A stretch of 64,000 nucleotides of DNA from MFD09286-c1 sp963701015 (GCA_963701015.1 OY969556.1:1116001-1180000); one strand, 5' to 3'. Numbered from the stretch's first letter, positions 17,418-27,129 are shown. The notes: a model not told the origin generated them from the letters alone. Program-made: numbers and translations.

Positions 17418-19559
17418 TTGAATAATTCAGGTAGTATGCAAAAATTAAAACAATTAATTAAAATAAAACGATTTGTATTTTTCATTTTTTTAAGTTTCAT
17501 AATTTATTCTGTATCTTATTCATTACCGCCTGAACTTCGTGTTCAAAAATCACTGAATGGTCAATGGAAATTTACACCGGAAGGAAATACTGCTGATTCT
17601 ATTGCAGTTCCTGACTATTGGGATGCTGCACCAGGTTATAAAAATGTAAAACATGCGGTATATGAGAAAACTATTACATTGCCAAATACTAAAGAATGGA
17701 GCGATAAAATAATACAAATTGATTTTGAAGGTGTAAATTTTATTGCCGATGTTTATGTGAATGAACATTTTATTATAAGTCATGTAGGTGGCTGGGGCCC
17801 ATTTTCAGCCGATATATCAAAATTTGTAAAGCCCGGTGGAACTTTTACTTTAAAAGTTGATGTGAAAGGCGGTTGTTATTCTCCTATTGCTGATACATCC
17901 GGATTCCCGTTATGGCCTGTGGGTTTTTTTGGCCAGAAACAGAAATGGGGAATTGTTTACGATGTTTGGTTAAGGGCTTATGGTAAAGTGAATATAAAAG
18001 ATGCATTTATTCTGACTTCAGTTCGAAAAAAGGAAATTTCAGTTCAATACCAGTTATATAATGAAAGTAATGTTGATCAAATATTTTATATACAATCTAT
18101 AGTTTCACCTTCACTATATAATAATAGTGTGTTTCAGTTTAAATCTTCAGCAATTAATTTAAAATCGGGTGAAAGCAAGACTGTTAATTTAACTGAAAAA
18201 TGGAACAATCCTCATCTGTGGAACCCTCAGGAACCTTTTTTATATAATCTTCAATCAGAAGTTATTTCTGAAAAAACTAACGAAATATTGGATAAAGAAA
18301 CCAGGCGATTTGGTTTTCGTGAGATTTGGATTTCCGGGAATAAATATATTTTAAATGGGAATCGTGTAAATTTCATGGGAACTAATTTTGTTCAACATAG
18401 CGAATTTTATGATAATCAACGTTATTTGTATATAACACCAGAAACCTGGAATAACACTATTGACAGGCTATTTTATTTGAATATAAGAACTGTAAGGTTT
18501 CATATGCAACCTCCTCCTCAATTTGTATTGGATATTGCTGATGAAAGAGGTTTAATGGTAATTGAAGAATCTGGAATATATGCCCGTGAATATGTTTTAA
18601 AAACGAATAAGGAAAAATATATTGAAAATTGTAAAAAATGGATTGAACCCTGGGTTAAAGCAAACCGAAATCATCCCAGTATATTGATTTGGAATGCTGA
18701 AAATGAAATGGGTGTGGGTTGGTTAAAATGGATGACCAACTCAGAAATTAAATCATTAGGCGATGCAATTCGGTTATACGATACATCACGCCCAGTAAAT
18801 TATGATGGTGATCAGGATGTGGGCGATGTTGCTGTAAATTATCATTATCCCGAAACTTATGAAAAAGCTCCAACAGGATCAATATATAGTTGGGCAAATA
18901 AGGTTTTTTCCAATAAGCCTACCGGAGTTGGTGAATTTATTACCCATTACGGACAATTTGGACTCGAAAATCAGTGGTGGCAAGGAACTTGGGTCAGAGG
19001 TATGCGATACGTTGGTTTTTCTGATATTAGACCGTATCGCCATGATTGGGCTTTCCTTTCAAATGAAAATAATGAGCGGACCAATAATTTGAGAAATGGA
19101 TTTTCACCTGTAGCATTATTTGATATCAATTATGACAGCCTTGGTATAGAACCATTAATGTTACATTTATATCCGGTGTTAAAGGAAGGTGAAATAGTTA
19201 ATCATGTACTTGCACTGTATAATGATGAATTTGCAGATACTTCTATATCAATTGAAGTTGTTGTAAAATCAAGTCAGACTGAGGAAGTTGTAACTACTTA
19301 CAGAGTGTCTGAAACTTATACTAATATTACTTTGGCAGAAGGTTCAGGTGACTATTCTGTACCATTAGGAGAACATATTGAAATTCCTTACATGTTTCAG
19401 GTGCCTAAAAATCCAGGATTATTTATTGATGTTGAATTAATTGCCCGAAAAAATGGCGAATTGAAATTTAAGGAAACAAAACGATATAGTATTAGAGGGA
19501 TTTCCGAAAAAAAGGAAAATTTATATAATAAAGTTATATTTAATAGTCCAGTAAAATAA
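17418..19559 (+). CDS. Glycoside hydrolase family 2 (beta-galactosidase/glucuronidase-like)
   Basis: An exported GH2-type glycosidase. A hydrophobic signal segment spans about residues 14-34. It is followed by the sugar-binding jelly roll (about 40-195), an immunoglobulin-like domain (about 195-300) and the TIM-barrel catalytic domain (about 300-590). The acid/base site reads IWNAENEMG, with the Glu near residue 426, and the probable nucleophile is the Glu in GVGEFITHYG near residue 505. The 713-residue length lacks the extra C-terminal domains of LacZ. Substrate (galactoside, mannoside or glucuronide) cannot be assigned. No SusCD pair is adjacent, so it is not part of a classical polysaccharide utilisation locus here. 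Confidence 0.85.
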   Translation: MNNSGSMQKLKQLIKIKRFVFFIFLSFIIYSVSYSLPPELRVQKSLNGQWKFTPEGNTADSIAVPDYWDAAPGYKNVKHAVYEKTITLPNTKEWSDKIIQIDFEGVNFIADVYVNEHFIISHVGGWGPFSADISKFVKPGGTFTLKVDVKGGCYSPIADTSGFPLWPVGFFGQKQKWGIVYDVWLRAYGKVNIKDAFILTSVRKKEISVQYQLYNESNVDQIFYIQSIVSPSLYNNSVFQFKSSAINLKSGESKTVNLTEKWNNPHLWNPQEPFLYNLQSEVISEKTNEILDKETRRFGFREIWISGNKYILNGNRVNFMGTNFVQHSEFYDNQRYLYITPETWNNTIDRLFYLNIRTVRFHMQPPPQFVLDIADERGLMVIEESGIYAREYVLKTNKEKYIENCKKWIEPWVKANRNHPSILIWNAENEMGVGWLKWMTNSEIKSLGDAIRLYDTSRPVNYDGDQDVGDVAVNYHYPETYEKAPTGSIYSWANKVFSNKPTGVGEFITHYGQFGLENQWWQGTWVRGMRYVGFSDIRPYRHDWAFLSNENNERTNNLRNGFSPVALFDINYDSLGIEPLMLHLYPVLKEGEIVNHVLALYNDEFADTSISIEVVVKSSQTEEVVTTYRVSETYTNITLAEGSGDYSVPLGEHIEIPYMFQVPKNPGLFIDVELIARKNGELKFKETKRYSIRGISEKKENLYNKVIFNSPVK

Positions 19560-19695
19560 TATATTACATCAATTTAAAATCAGGTTTAATTATTTAGTAA
19601 ATTGATTATTTAATTTTTGTATTTTGAATTTATTTGATCAAAGAAAATATATATTTCAATATTTTAAAATTATTTTAATTTAATAATTGATTAGT

Positions 19696-20067
19696 ATGGG
19701 CGAAAGAAATATAAAAGAATTATCGGATTTAACATTTAAATTTGCATTGGCTATAGTCAAATACAGCAACCAGTTAGAAAATATGAAAAGATTTGAATTG
19801 GCACGACATATACTTCGTTCTGGAGTGTCAATTGGTGCAATAATTAAACAGACCGAAAAAACAGAAGGTAAGATTGATTTTAATCATAAAATTAAAATTT
19901 CAACTAAAGAAGCTGAGGAAATTCAATATTGGTTGCTAATTTGCAAAGCATCTGAAGAACTTCCAAATTGTGATGGCTTAATTATTATGGTTGAACAAAT
20001 TATAAAATTATTAACTGAAATTACTAATGCTGGCAAACGTAGTATTGGTTTTAGTTCACAGGTTTAA
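19696..20067 (+). CDS. Four-helix-bundle protein (23S rRNA intervening-sequence protein family)
   Basis: A 123-residue helical protein of the S23/four-helix-bundle family: an ELSDLTFKFALAIVKYS first helix, the conserved LARHILRSGVSIGAI turn, then STKEAEEIQYWLLIC and a closing TEITNAGKRS. Such proteins were first found inside 23S rRNA intervening sequences but commonly stand alone in Bacteroidota; no rRNA is near. The ATG at 19696 is preferred to a TTG three codons upstream. Its stop overlaps the stop of the convergent phosphatase gene within TTTAAA. Function is unknown. Confidence 0.85.
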   Translation: MGERNIKELSDLTFKFALAIVKYSNQLENMKRFELARHILRSGVSIGAIIKQTEKTEGKIDFNHKIKISTKEAEEIQYWLLICKASEELPNCDGLIIMVEQIIKLLTEITNAGKRSIGFSSQV

Positions 20068-21533
20068 ACTTTAAAACCAATTAACAATATATCATCAACT
20101 TGTTCATGATTTCCCTGCCAATTAATTAAAGCATCGTTTATTTTTTCTTTTTGCTTGTCCATTGGCTCATTATACATTGATAATAAGAGATTTTGCAATC
20201 TTTTCGATTTAAAGGTTTCTCCTTTTTCACCTCCAAATTGTGATACAAAACCATCTGAAAAAATAAATATATTATCTGAAGGATTAAATTTAACTTGATG
20301 TTCGGAAAATGAAATATTATCTTTCGGGTGAACTCCAACAGGCATTCTGTCAGCTTTTATTTCAGTAAGTTCAGGAATTGAACTATTTTCATTTTTACGT
20401 ATTATATATAATGGATTATTTGCACCAGCATAATTTAATTGATGGTTCGCAATATCTACAGTACATATAGCAATATCCATTCCATCTTTTTGTTCATTTT
20501 CCAATCCTTTTTGGCCTAACGAATTTTTAACCTGAATACGCAATTCATTTAAAATTTCTTTTGCAGAATATATTTTACGATGATTTACGATTTCATTTAA
20601 TAAAGAAACACCCAACATACTCATAAATGCACCCGGAACTCCGTGTCCAGTACAATCGGCAGCTACAATTACTATTAAATTGTCAATTTTACCAAACCAG
20701 TAAAAATCGCCACTTATAATAGATTTTGGTTTATATAGAACAAAACTGTCAGAAATTGCTTTGTTAAGAATTTCAGTTGAAGGAATTACAGCAGATTGAA
20801 TTCGTTGTGCATAATTTATACTGTCTGTTATTTCTTTATTTATAACAGCAATTTTATCATGTTGATTTGTTATTTCAATATTTTTCTGTTCAATTTGTTT
20901 TTCGTAATGCCTGCTTATTCCGCGTGCAGTAAAAGAAGCAGCAATTGCTATAATTAACCCAAGTATCAATGATCCGAGAATATATCGGAACCGTAAAATT
21001 TTAATTTCCTTTGAAATTGCATTTATATTTTCATGTGCATTTATAAACCAATTTGTTCCTTTTACTGGTATTGTATATATTATATCTGTACGTATATTAC
21101 TTTGTATAAAAATTCCTCCTGCAGGTTTATCTTTGTTATATATATTCCCAATATATGATTCAATTCCGGTATTTTGATCGAGAAAAATAAAATTATTCGT
21201 AAATTTCATTCCAAGTGCTTTTGCATCAGGATGACACACCATTTGATTTTCTTTCGTATCATACATACATAAAAAGCCTTTGTCATATTCGGTTCCCTGG
21301 ATTGATGCCTGAAATTCATTTCTTATACTATCTAATGGTATGCCTCTTTTAATTTCATTTTGAATAAAAATAGCCATATGTTCAGCCTGACGTTTATTTA
21401 CATCAATTTGCAGTTGTATATAATGTTTCTGTATATATTTTAATGAAATATTTATTCCAAAGTAGCCTGTAAAAAATACTACTAAACCTATGCCCAGGAA
21501 AGTGTAGAGATACAATTTATATATATTTTTCAT
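20064..21533 (-). CDS. Membrane-bound SpoIIE-type PP2C serine phosphatase with extracytoplasmic sensor
   Basis: A signalling phosphatase of 489 residues. A transmembrane segment near 10-29 and another near 182-202 flank a periplasmic, Cache-like sensor domain. A short coiled coil (about 210-240) leads to a C-terminal PP2C/SpoIIE domain (about 255-489) with SGDFYW, the metal-binding AADCTGHGVPGAFMS and, near the end, FIFSDGFVSQFGG. These enzymes usually dephosphorylate anti-sigma-factor antagonists or act as stress-response outputs. No partner switch genes (STAS or anti-sigma kinase) lie nearby, so the target is unknown. Confidence 0.88.
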   Translation of the reverse strand: MKNIYKLYLYTFLGIGLVVFFTGYFGINISLKYIQKHYIQLQIDVNKRQAEHMAIFIQNEIKRGIPLDSIRNEFQASIQGTEYDKGFLCMYDTKENQMVCHPDAKALGMKFTNNFIFLDQNTGIESYIGNIYNKDKPAGGIFIQSNIRTDIIYTIPVKGTNWFINAHENINAISKEIKILRFRYILGSLILGLIIAIAASFTARGISRHYEKQIEQKNIEITNQHDKIAVINKEITDSINYAQRIQSAVIPSTEILNKAISDSFVLYKPKSIISGDFYWFGKIDNLIVIVAADCTGHGVPGAFMSMLGVSLLNEIVNHRKIYSAKEILNELRIQVKNSLGQKGLENEQKDGMDIAICTVDIANHQLNYAGANNPLYIIRKNENSSIPELTEIKADRMPVGVHPKDNISFSEHQVKFNPSDNIFIFSDGFVSQFGGEKGETFKSKRLQNLLLSMYNEPMDKQKEKINDALINWQGNHEQVDDILLIGFKV

Positions 21534-21756
21534 TGCATTTTATTTTTAATTTATAAGTAAAAGCAAATAAATTGGTTTTATATTTTGAATATAATTGTAA
21601 TTTCAAATTCACTAATTAAATTCATTAAAATTATTAAATTAATATTTAATACATTGTTTAAATAAATTAAATTTACATAGCTTAACTAATACTTAAATTA
21701 TTAATTTTAGCCAAATAAAAAGGTTCATTAATTTTAAAAATGAAATTTAAATTAAA

Positions 21757-21993
21757 ATGATAAAGACAATTACAATTCACACCAGGAGTTCATATTGGAC
21801 GAGTAAAGAACAAAGAGAAGAGCTAGAAGTTGATTCAGACGATTTAGCTAAAGAAATTGAAAATAAATGTAATGAACTTGAAAAAGATGGTTTTGTAGTT
21901 ATTAAAATATTACCTGTTAATTCTGGCAGTCTTGTCAGTGGAACAGGTGCCCATTATACTGAGAGTGTTATTGTTACTGCACAAAAAAATTAA
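21757..21993 (+). CDS. Small conserved-looking hypothetical protein
   Basis: 78 residues, no signal peptide or membrane segment, family not recognised. The protein looks like a compact alpha/beta domain: an initial strand MIKTITIHTRSSYW, a charged helix (about 30-46), then strand segments FVVIKILPV and ESVIVTAQ. A G/S-rich turn (SGSLVSGTGAHYTES) separates the last two strands. It lies alone, facing the alpha/beta hydrolase gene tail to tail. Coding potential seems real from its codon pattern, but the role is unknown. Confidence 0.6.
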   Translation: MIKTITIHTRSSYWTSKEQREELEVDSDDLAKEIENKCNELEKDGFVVIKILPVNSGSLVSGTGAHYTESVIVTAQKN

Positions 21994-22002
21994 TCGTTCA
22001 TA

Positions 22003-22809
22003 TTATTTAGCATAATTTTCATAAAATTCAAATACGTTATTGTATTGCGTTTCCCAAAATTTATAATTATGGCTTTCATTTTCAATAATATGTAGTTCAC
22101 ATTTTACATCGGGATGATTTTTTTCTAATTCATAGTAAAAATCAACAGTCTGTTTATAGTCAACAATATTATCAGCTTTTCCATGAGCTAAATAAATCGG
22201 TACTTTTATTTTGTTTGAATTTAAAAACGGATTGTCCGAGCCTTTCCATCTTTCAGGAAATTTTGAGAATCTGCCATAATATCCATTCATTAAGTTATCG
22301 CTCGTATCTGATAATTGATTGTAATCGCCTGAAAGGGCAGCACCTTCTTTAAAAATACTGTCGGTATATATTAATGTCATAGCAACTCCGCGACCACCTG
22401 TCGATATACCAAAAACAAAGTTATTATCTCCCTTATTAAGAATATTTTTATTTTTCTGAAACCAGGGAATCATTGTATCAATGAGCCATTTTAGAGTTGG
22501 AAAACCCCTCCAATCACTTCTGGTTTCTGGAAATAGTTTTGAAGCATAAACGCTCTTCAGCATATTAGGTAAAATTAATTTATAACCTTTTAATGCGGCG
22601 CTTTCGCAAAAGTCACTTTTTTCACATATATCGGTATAGCTAAAATTCCAACCCGGCAAAACTAATATAGTTCCTATTGATTTAATTTTTGGTTCAATAT
22701 AACCAACTTTAACATTTGAAACCTGAAAAAAATTTATCGTATAATCCTGGGCTAATAGTCTACCAGCAGATAAAATAAGAATAGCAAAAATGATATTATT
22801 TAATTTCAT
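22003..22809 (-). CDS. Secreted alpha/beta hydrolase (prolyl-oligopeptidase/esterase-like)
   Basis: An exported hydrolase of about 268 residues. The ATG at 22809 is chosen because it opens a clean signal peptide (MKLNNIIFAILILSAGRLLAQ split after the Gln); an upstream ATG at 22836 would add nine residues. The alpha/beta fold is shown by VLPGWN (oxyanion region), the nucleophile elbow GISTGGRG, the acid-bearing PIYLAHGKADNIVD and the catalytic His in ENESHNYKFW. These give a full Ser-Asp-His triad. The substrate is unknown; an esterase or peptidase role are both possible. It lies 68 bases after the acylphosphatase gene on the same strand. Confidence 0.82.
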   Translation of the reverse strand: MKLNNIIFAILILSAGRLLAQDYTINFFQVSNVKVGYIEPKIKSIGTILVLPGWNFSYTDICEKSDFCESAALKGYKLILPNMLKSVYASKLFPETRSDWRGFPTLKWLIDTMIPWFQKNKNILNKGDNNFVFGISTGGRGVAMTLIYTDSIFKEGAALSGDYNQLSDTSDNLMNGYYGRFSKFPERWKGSDNPFLNSNKIKVPIYLAHGKADNIVDYKQTVDFYYELEKNHPDVKCELHIIENESHNYKFWETQYNNVFEFYENYAK

Positions 22810-22877
22810 ATAAATTATCCTAATGGTTAATTTCAAACGATTTGAAATATTTCAAATTACTGTATATAATATTAATA

Positions 22878-23087
22878 TTAGTTATATGGCCTATCTGGGC
22901 CAATTTTGCACCAATTTATAAAGTCAATCAAATTATTTTCTGAGCCTTCAGCTTCAATATAAACTGATCTGTCAGGCAGGTTCTTTACAAAACCCTTGAT
23001 GTTGAGTTTATTTGCAAAAACAAGTGCAGAGTATCGGAACCCGACACCCTGCACTTTGCCATTAATTGTAATATTTACATGTTTCAA
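22878..23087 (-). CDS. Acylphosphatase, C-terminally short, TTG start
   Basis: Acylphosphatases hydrolyse the carboxyl-phosphate bond of acylphosphates. The active-site motif GKVQGVGFRYSA (Arg18) and the catalytic Asn in FVKNLPDRSV are present. The product is 69 residues against about 90 usually, ending just after WCKIGPDRPYN, so the last beta-strand region is missing. The frame has no ATG before the conserved start; TTG at 23087 gives the expected N terminus and lies 2 bases after the stop of the GH5 gene, suggesting translational coupling. It may be a degraded copy or a short active variant. Confidence 0.72.
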   Translation of the reverse strand: MKHVNITINGKVQGVGFRYSALVFANKLNIKGFVKNLPDRSVYIEAEGSENNLIDFINWCKIGPDRPYN

Positions 23088-23089
23088 AT

Positions 23090-25099
23090 TTATTTTTGTA
23101 CTATTATTCGTTTTGTTTCAATTGAATTATTTGTGGTGAAAACAAATATATAAATGCCTTTTGCAATTCCATTTAAGGAAACAGAAGTTTCCTTACTCAT
23201 AAGTACTTCAGATTTAATTTTAACTCCTAAAAGATTATATACATCTAATTTTACTGGTTGTATATTCTCAGTCTGAACGGTAACTTCTGAAACAGCGGGG
23301 TTAGGATATACATTAAAATTATTTTTATTGATACCACGAATTGCAGTACTTGTATCAGGTGTAAATATGAATTTGTCTATATTAAATGGGTTTGTTGTCC
23401 CTTTGGCTATTACAAAATATAAAATTTGCACACCTGTATCTAAATTGAATTGATATGTTTTTGATACAGCTTGGGTAGTCCAGTCACCAGTTTTGGGAAC
23501 AGTAACTGTTTTTGATGAATCCGATCCAATACGGAAATAATATGTACCACCACCATTTTGTGATGCAGTATAAGTATCAATCCTGTATGGTCCTTTTTGG
23601 GTACAATCTATTGTGTATGAAGTCCATTCACCGTCGGAAATATAATCGAGCTGGTATCCGCTGCTATCATGAAATGCTTCTATTCCAACACCTTCAGACG
23701 GTCTGTATGCTCCACCTTGATTTGAGCCTGCTTTATCGTTATAGGCTACACTTTGGCCTCCAAAGTCAAAATCTTCTGCCTGAATTGTTCCCGGTACAGT
23801 TATAGGTGAGCTTAAAAATGTTTTTCTTGTCCCTAATTGTTTTGCTACGCTTACTGATTGTGAATAGGAGTACAAATAAATAGAATCATTTAACCATGTT
23901 CGAAGTCTGTAATAATAAACTGTATTTCGGCTTAAGGCTGAGTCATAATATTGCGAACTTATCGGACCAATTGCTGCAATTTGAGTAAAGGCAGTATTTG
24001 CTGTTCTCCTGTCAATATAAATACTATCATTTAAATTTGTTCTGTTAACCCAGGTAAGGGTTACAGTAGTATCTTTAGAGGCTAATTTAAGTTGAGTGGG
24101 TGATTCTTTGTACATATGAATTATTATATCTTTAGTATCATCCCAACTGTGTGTACTTCTTAAATAAGTTTTAAAACTTCCATTATCATCCCATACATTA
24201 AACGCTTCACCGTTACTAACAATATCTTCAACTATTGTAGCATAATATATCATTCTTGAATTATAATCAGCTGTACTTGGAGCACCCATTTCATCGGCAG
24301 TTATTGGTAAATTATTCGTGTTTGACCACGTTGTTAATTGTGAAAATTCAGTTTTTAGCGAACTTATATCACTGGCAGTACCGAATGTTCCGGTTCCATT
24401 TACTGCAAAACCAGATGGATCGTAAGGATGATGATATCCAATTAAATATTTATCATTTTTATTTGGACTTTTAGCAGTTTCCAATTGTGCCGCCCTTGAC
24501 CATTGGTTGCCGGAATAAATAACTATTCGGGTAGGGTTTGTTTTTCTGATTATTCTTAATGCACTTGAATTAAAACTATCAACCATTGTTTGCGACATTG
24601 GATTTGGCTCATTTAAAATCTCAAACAATAAATGATCTGATTTTCCCTTAAAATGAGTTGCAATCTGACTCCAAATACTATCATATTTAGCAAAAGTATC
24701 TATTCTGGCTGCTACATTTGCCATAGTATCAATGCCTTTTAAACCAACTTCGTGGTGCATGTTTATAATTATATATAGACCTTTGTTCAAACCCCAGGTA
24801 ACTATTGTATCAATTCTGGCCATCCATTTTGGATTTACGGTATAAGGTGAATTTACTGAAGAATGATATTTCCATGTTATGGGTATTCTTATGCATGTAA
24901 ATCCTGCATTTGCATAATCATCATAAAAATATTTCGAAAAATAATTACTCCATGAACCTTCTGTTGGTACTGCATCCATTGTATTTCCGACATTAATACC
25001 ACGGCCCATTTGTATAATTGCTTGTTGAGGTGTTACTTGACTAAAAGCCAAAAAAGAAAACAAAGTTGATAATGCGAATATTAACAAATATTTTTTCAT
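23090..25099 (-). CDS. Secreted GH5 endoglucanase with CBM6 and T9SS sorting domain
   Basis: A multi-domain cellulase exported by Sec and then T9SS. The ATG at 25099 starts the signal peptide (MKKYLLIFALSTLFSFLAFS); an in-frame TTG lies 33 bases upstream. Numbered from that ATG: GH5 domain about 20-330 with INMHHEVG, acid/base Glu164 in EILNEPNP and probable nucleophile Glu270 in ADEMGAPS; a fibronectin-like linker domain about 335-420; a CBM6-type domain about 430-575 (TIQAEDFDFGG, SDGEWTSYTID); and a type A sorting domain about 595-669 (VYPNPAVSEV, IAKGIYIFVF). Likely cleaves beta-1,4-glucan or a related polysaccharide outside the cell. No other polysaccharide-utilisation genes adjoin it. 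Confidence 0.92.
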   Translation of the reverse strand: MKKYLLIFALSTLFSFLAFSQVTPQQAIIQMGRGINVGNTMDAVPTEGSWSNYFSKYFYDDYANAGFTCIRIPITWKYHSSVNSPYTVNPKWMARIDTIVTWGLNKGLYIIINMHHEVGLKGIDTMANVAARIDTFAKYDSIWSQIATHFKGKSDHLLFEILNEPNPMSQTMVDSFNSSALRIIRKTNPTRIVIYSGNQWSRAAQLETAKSPNKNDKYLIGYHHPYDPSGFAVNGTGTFGTASDISSLKTEFSQLTTWSNTNNLPITADEMGAPSTADYNSRMIYYATIVEDIVSNGEAFNVWDDNGSFKTYLRSTHSWDDTKDIIIHMYKESPTQLKLASKDTTVTLTWVNRTNLNDSIYIDRRTANTAFTQIAAIGPISSQYYDSALSRNTVYYYRLRTWLNDSIYLYSYSQSVSVAKQLGTRKTFLSSPITVPGTIQAEDFDFGGQSVAYNDKAGSNQGGAYRPSEGVGIEAFHDSSGYQLDYISDGEWTSYTIDCTQKGPYRIDTYTASQNGGGTYYFRIGSDSSKTVTVPKTGDWTTQAVSKTYQFNLDTGVQILYFVIAKGTTNPFNIDKFIFTPDTSTAIRGINKNNFNVYPNPAVSEVTVQTENIQPVKLDVYNLLGVKIKSEVLMSKETSVSLNGIAKGIYIFVFTTNNSIETKRIIVQK

Positions 25100-25178
25100 T
25101 TTTTTTGAATTACTTTTGATTGAATTTGACAAAGTAAATTTGTTTTAAACAAAATTTAACTTAATTATACGTTAATTT

Positions 25179-25730
25179 TTATTGATTATTCTCAGTCCAA
25201 TCACTTTTTAAAAGGCTATATATCTCCAAATCTACAAAGTGTCTTTTTAGATACTCGCCTTCTCTTTCAATTCCTTCAAATTTAAAATTTAACTTTTTAG
25301 GAATTTTTGAACTTTTTGAATTATTAATTGCGCATTTAATCATTATACGATTCATGTGCATTGTGGTAAATGCAAAGTCAATCATTTTTTTACAACAATT
25401 TGTAATTATACCGAAACCTTGCTTGTCAAAGGAAAGCCAATAACCAATTTCAACTTTATAATTGGACCGATCAATATTTTTATAACTGGTTAAACCAACA
25501 ATTTCATTTTCATAAATTATAACATATACTATTTCCTGTTTTTCTCCAGGTTGAGAATATACATTTTTGATGAACATTTCAGTGTCTTCAACAATTCTGG
25601 TATAATCTATAAATGGCAACCATTCACGAAGATATTCACGGTCGCGGTTAATAATTTTGAAAACCTGATTAGCATCAGACATCTCTATTTCCCTTAATCC
25701 AAGCGATTCCGACACTTTTATTTCAAACAT
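25179..25730 (-). CDS. GNAT N-acetyltransferase, RimJ/RimL-like
   Basis: A 183-residue acetyltransferase of the GNAT fold (ribosomal-protein-alanine acetyltransferase-like subgroup). It starts with the typical LGLREIEMSDANQVFKII, has the YREYLREWLPF-like segment after the first helix, EIGYWLSFDKQGFGIITN covering the acetyl-CoA-binding loop (Q/R-x-x-G-x-G/A variant, here KQGFGI), and FTTMHMNRIMIKCAINNSKS. Relatives acetylate the N terminus of ribosomal proteins or small molecules. The substrate is not predictable. Confidence 0.85.
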   Translation of the reverse strand: MFEIKVSESLGLREIEMSDANQVFKIINRDREYLREWLPFIDYTRIVEDTEMFIKNVYSQPGEKQEIVYVIIYENEIVGLTSYKNIDRSNYKVEIGYWLSFDKQGFGIITNCCKKMIDFAFTTMHMNRIMIKCAINNSKSSKIPKKLNFKFEGIEREGEYLKRHFVDLEIYSLLKSDWTENNQ

Positions 25731-25823
25731 ATCTTAAATATTTATACGAATTTACTAATTTTAATTATATTGAACTAAGTATAATATTTAATTGTTTACG
25801 ATTAAATTTAATATAATATAGCT

Positions 25824-26378
25824 ATGAAACTTAACAATTTTTTAAAAGCAATAAGTGGTTTATTTATTGCTACAACTATAAATGCACAGGACGTTCCAAA
25901 ATCGATTTACGATTTTAAGGTAAAAACTATTGATGGAAAGGAATTCGACTTTTCTTCTCTTAAAGGGAAAAAAGTTATGATTGTAAATACTGCTTCAAAA
26001 TGTGGGAATACTCCTCAGTATTCTGATTTAGAGAAGTTGTATAAACAGTATGGAGGTGATAAATTTGTTATTATTGGATTTCCGGCAAATAATTTTATGC
26101 ATCAGGAACCTGGTTCAGATGCTGAAATAAAGAATTTCTGTACTATGAATTATGGCGTAACATTTCCAATGATGTCAAAAATTTCAGTAAAGGGAGATTC
26201 AATTCATCCATTGTATTTATGGTTGACCAAAAAACAATATAATGGAGTTTCTGATGCTGTGGTTAAATGGAATTTTCAAAAATTTTTAATTGACGAAAAC
26301 GGCAATTGGGTTAAAACAATCGCTCCACGAACAAAACCATATGATCCGGAAATAATTGACTGGCTCACAAAAAAATAA
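25824..26378 (+). CDS. Glutathione-peroxidase-family thiol peroxidase, exported
   Basis: Reduces hydroperoxides, in bacteria usually with thioredoxin as reductant. A signal peptide-like N terminus (about 1-21, ending NAQD) suggests a periplasmic location. The peroxidatic Cys60 is in NTASKCGNTPQY, with the tetrad partners Gln94 (HQEPG) and Trp/Asn in VKWNFQKF. The usual FPCNQF segment reads FPANNF here, so the common second Cys is absent; Cys106 (KNFC) remains as a possible resolving Cys. At 184 residues it is of normal length with a leader. It is convergent with trmD, with stops one base apart. Confidence 0.9.
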   Translation: MKLNNFLKAISGLFIATTINAQDVPKSIYDFKVKTIDGKEFDFSSLKGKKVMIVNTASKCGNTPQYSDLEKLYKQYGGDKFVIIGFPANNFMHQEPGSDAEIKNFCTMNYGVTFPMMSKISVKGDSIHPLYLWLTKKQYNGVSDAVVKWNFQKFLIDENGNWVKTIAPRTKPYDPEIIDWLTKK

Positions 26379-26379
26379 T

Positions 26380-27054
26380 TTATTCGAGTAAATCGGGTCG
26401 AAGCTTTTTTGTTCGTTCAATAGATTGTTCGAGCATCCAGTTGTCAATAAGTTTAGTGTTGCCTGAAAGTAAAATTTCAGGCACTTTCCATCCTTTATAA
26501 TCAGCCGGACGAGTATAGACCGGTGGAGCCAATAAATTATCCTGAAATGAATCGGTAAGAGCAGATTGTCCATCACTCATAGCACCTGGTAAAAGCCTTA
26601 CAATAGCGTCAACCATCACCAATGCTGCCAATTCACCACCGGTTAAAACATAATCACCAATTGATATTTCGCGGGTAATTAAGTGTTCCCTGATTCTATG
26701 GTCAATCCCTTTGTAATGTCCGCAAAGTATAATAATATTTTTAAAAGTTGAAATTTGATTGGCAATTTTCTGGCTAAACTTTTCACCATCGGGAGAAGTA
26801 TATATAATTTCGTCATAATCTCTTTCTAATTTTAATTTTGTAATTAACCTGTCAATAGGTTCAATAGTCATTACCATTCCGGCATCACCGCTAAACGCAT
26901 AATCATCAACACGTTTATGCTTATCTAAGGAGTAATCACGAATATTATGGATTTGTATATCTGTTAACCCTTTATTTTTAGCACGTTTTATAATAGAATG
27001 GTTTAAAGGGCTATCAAGTAATTCAGGTAATACTGTTAATACGTCAATACGCAT
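26380..27054 (-). CDS. trmD: tRNA (guanine-N1-)-methyltransferase TrmD
   Basis: Methylates G37 next to the anticodon using S-adenosylmethionine. The 224-residue protein has the SPOUT trefoil-knot signature: MRIDVLTVLPELLDSPL at the start, YAFSGDAGMVMTIEPI, the cofactor-binding LCGHYKGIDHR, and SIGDYVLTGGELAALVMVDA. TrmD is usually essential. It stands alone here, upstream of a DUF5916 gene on the same strand but without the ribosomal partners (rpsP, rimM, rplS) often seen in other phyla. Confidence 0.97.
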   Translation of the reverse strand: MRIDVLTVLPELLDSPLNHSIIKRAKNKGLTDIQIHNIRDYSLDKHKRVDDYAFSGDAGMVMTIEPIDRLITKLKLERDYDEIIYTSPDGEKFSQKIANQISTFKNIIILCGHYKGIDHRIREHLITREISIGDYVLTGGELAALVMVDAIVRLLPGAMSDGQSALTDSFQDNLLAPPVYTRPADYKGWKVPEILLSGNTKLIDNWMLEQSIERTKKLRPDLLE

Positions 27055-27129
27055 GCTTAATTTTTCTGTAAAGTTAAAACATTCAATATGTTTTGATTTG
27101 TCAAAAAATTAAAAATTTATACTATTAGT

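Noticed and set aside
19696..20067. 23S rRNA intervening sequence
   Set aside because: The protein belongs to that family, but no rRNA sequence flanks it; it is a stand-alone gene.
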